From assembly GCA_003156795.1 (NCBI GenBank), contig PMHU01000079.1:7910-14214 (forward strand): a stretch of 6,305 bases of DNA, in the 5' to 3' direction. The position numbers and the translations under genes were made by a program. Each line of letters starts with the position of its first letter. Position 1 is the first letter of the stretch. Below are positions 5,802 through 6,305 of the stretch, piece by piece. The notes under the pieces were generated by a model. That model was not told where the DNA came from. It was given only the letters and a program-made list of their open reading frames with translations, and made no database searches. The DNA comes from Acidimicrobiaceae bacterium. Lineage in GTDB: Bacteria > Actinomycetota > Acidimicrobiia > Acidimicrobiales > Palsa-688.

Positions 5802-6305
5802 CGGTCGTCGCTCTCAAGGCCGCGGATCAACCCGCGGGCCGCCCGCCGGCCGCCCTGCGCGCCTACGACGTCAACGCCTGGTTCGGCTCACACCAAGTCC
5901 TGGCTGACGTGAGTCTCGCATTCGACCCGTATCACGTCACCGCCCTGATCGGACCGTCCGGATGCGGAAAGTCGACCTTCCTCCGTGCGCTTAACCGGAT
6001 GCACGAACTCGTTCGTAACGCCGGGCTGTCGGGCACGATCGAGCTGGACGGTGTTGACATATACCGGGGCGGCCTGGCGGTGATGGAGGTGCGTCGGCGC
6101 ATCGGCATGGTCTTCCAGAAGCCGAACCCGTTCCCGACCATGAGCATCTTCGACAACGTACTGTCGGGGACCCAGCTCTCCGGCCAAGCGGTCCCGGACA
6201 AGCAGGGCCTGGTCGAGAAGAGCCTCCAGCGGGCCGGCTTGTGGGGCGAGGTCAAGGACCGCCTTCGCTCTCCGGGCGGCTCCCTATCGGGAGGTCAGCA
6301 GCAGC
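5798..6305 (+). CDS. pstB: Phosphate ABC transporter ATP-binding protein PstB (3' end outside window)
   Basis: This is the ATPase that powers the PstCA channel. 169 residues are visible, of about 250-270 expected. The Walker A loop is GPSGCGKST at 52-60, followed by FLRALNRMHE, a stretch very typical of PstB. The Q-loop is MVFQKPNPFP at about 104-113 with Gln107; the KPNPFP sequence marks PstB among ABC ATPases. The ABC signature begins as SLSGGQQQ at 162-169, where the window ends, so Walker B and the H-loop are not visible. The ATG at 5798 overlaps the pstA stop by 4 bases. It has a strong ribosome-binding site, AGGAAAGG at 5784-5791, 6 bases upstream. The first 20 or so residues are a Pro/Ala-rich extension before the usual start of the domain. 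Transcription is presumably from the promoter before pstC. A following phoU would be expected but cannot be seen. Confidence 0.95.
   Translation, partial: MTVVALKAADQPAGRPPAALRAYDVNAWFGSHQVLADVSLAFDPYHVTALIGPSGCGKSTFLRALNRMHELVRNAGLSGTIELDGVDIYRGGLAVMEVRRRIGMVFQKPNPFPTMSIFDNVLSGTQLSGQAVPDKQGLVEKSLQRAGLWGEVKDRLRSPGGSLSGGQQQ

Overview
The window is high-GC, densely packed DNA with GTG starts and 4-base gene overlaps, which points to an actinobacterium. The exact lineage cannot be read from the sequence. A phosphate-type ABC importer (Pst) locus fills most of it.

Layout: (1) 1-224, plus strand: the last 73 codons of a 2-oxoacid dehydrogenase E1 beta subunit. It converges on the next gene with 11 bases between the stop codons. 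(2) 3590-236, minus strand: a two-gene unit. First is an 820-residue exported protein with a PstS-like solute-binding core, a Ser/Thr/Pro stalk and a C-terminal membrane anchor. One base after its stop codon begins a 296-residue sortase-fold membrane protein that contains no cysteine, so the sortase nucleophile is missing (Gly196 in its place). (3) 3591-3690: a short, relatively AT-rich divergent promoter region. Two -10-like boxes lie in an inverted pair, TAGCTATAAT on the minus strand and TAGCTATACT on the plus strand. (4) 3691 to the right edge, plus strand: pstC, pstA and pstB, each overlapping the next by 4 bases. pstB is cut off inside its ABC signature motif.

No ordinary small lipoprotein-type pstS precedes pstC. 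The simplest reading is that the large divergent protein is the solute receptor for PstC/PstA (membrane channel) and PstB (ATPase). It would be tethered by its own transmembrane helix rather than a lipid. The adjacent sortase-like protein is expected, from its sequence, to be unable to do transpeptidation, so it may be a non-enzymatic partner. This receptor plus 'dead' sortase pair is the most unusual content of the window. The functional link is inferred from gene order only. I saw no RNA genes, mobile elements or CRISPR arrays.
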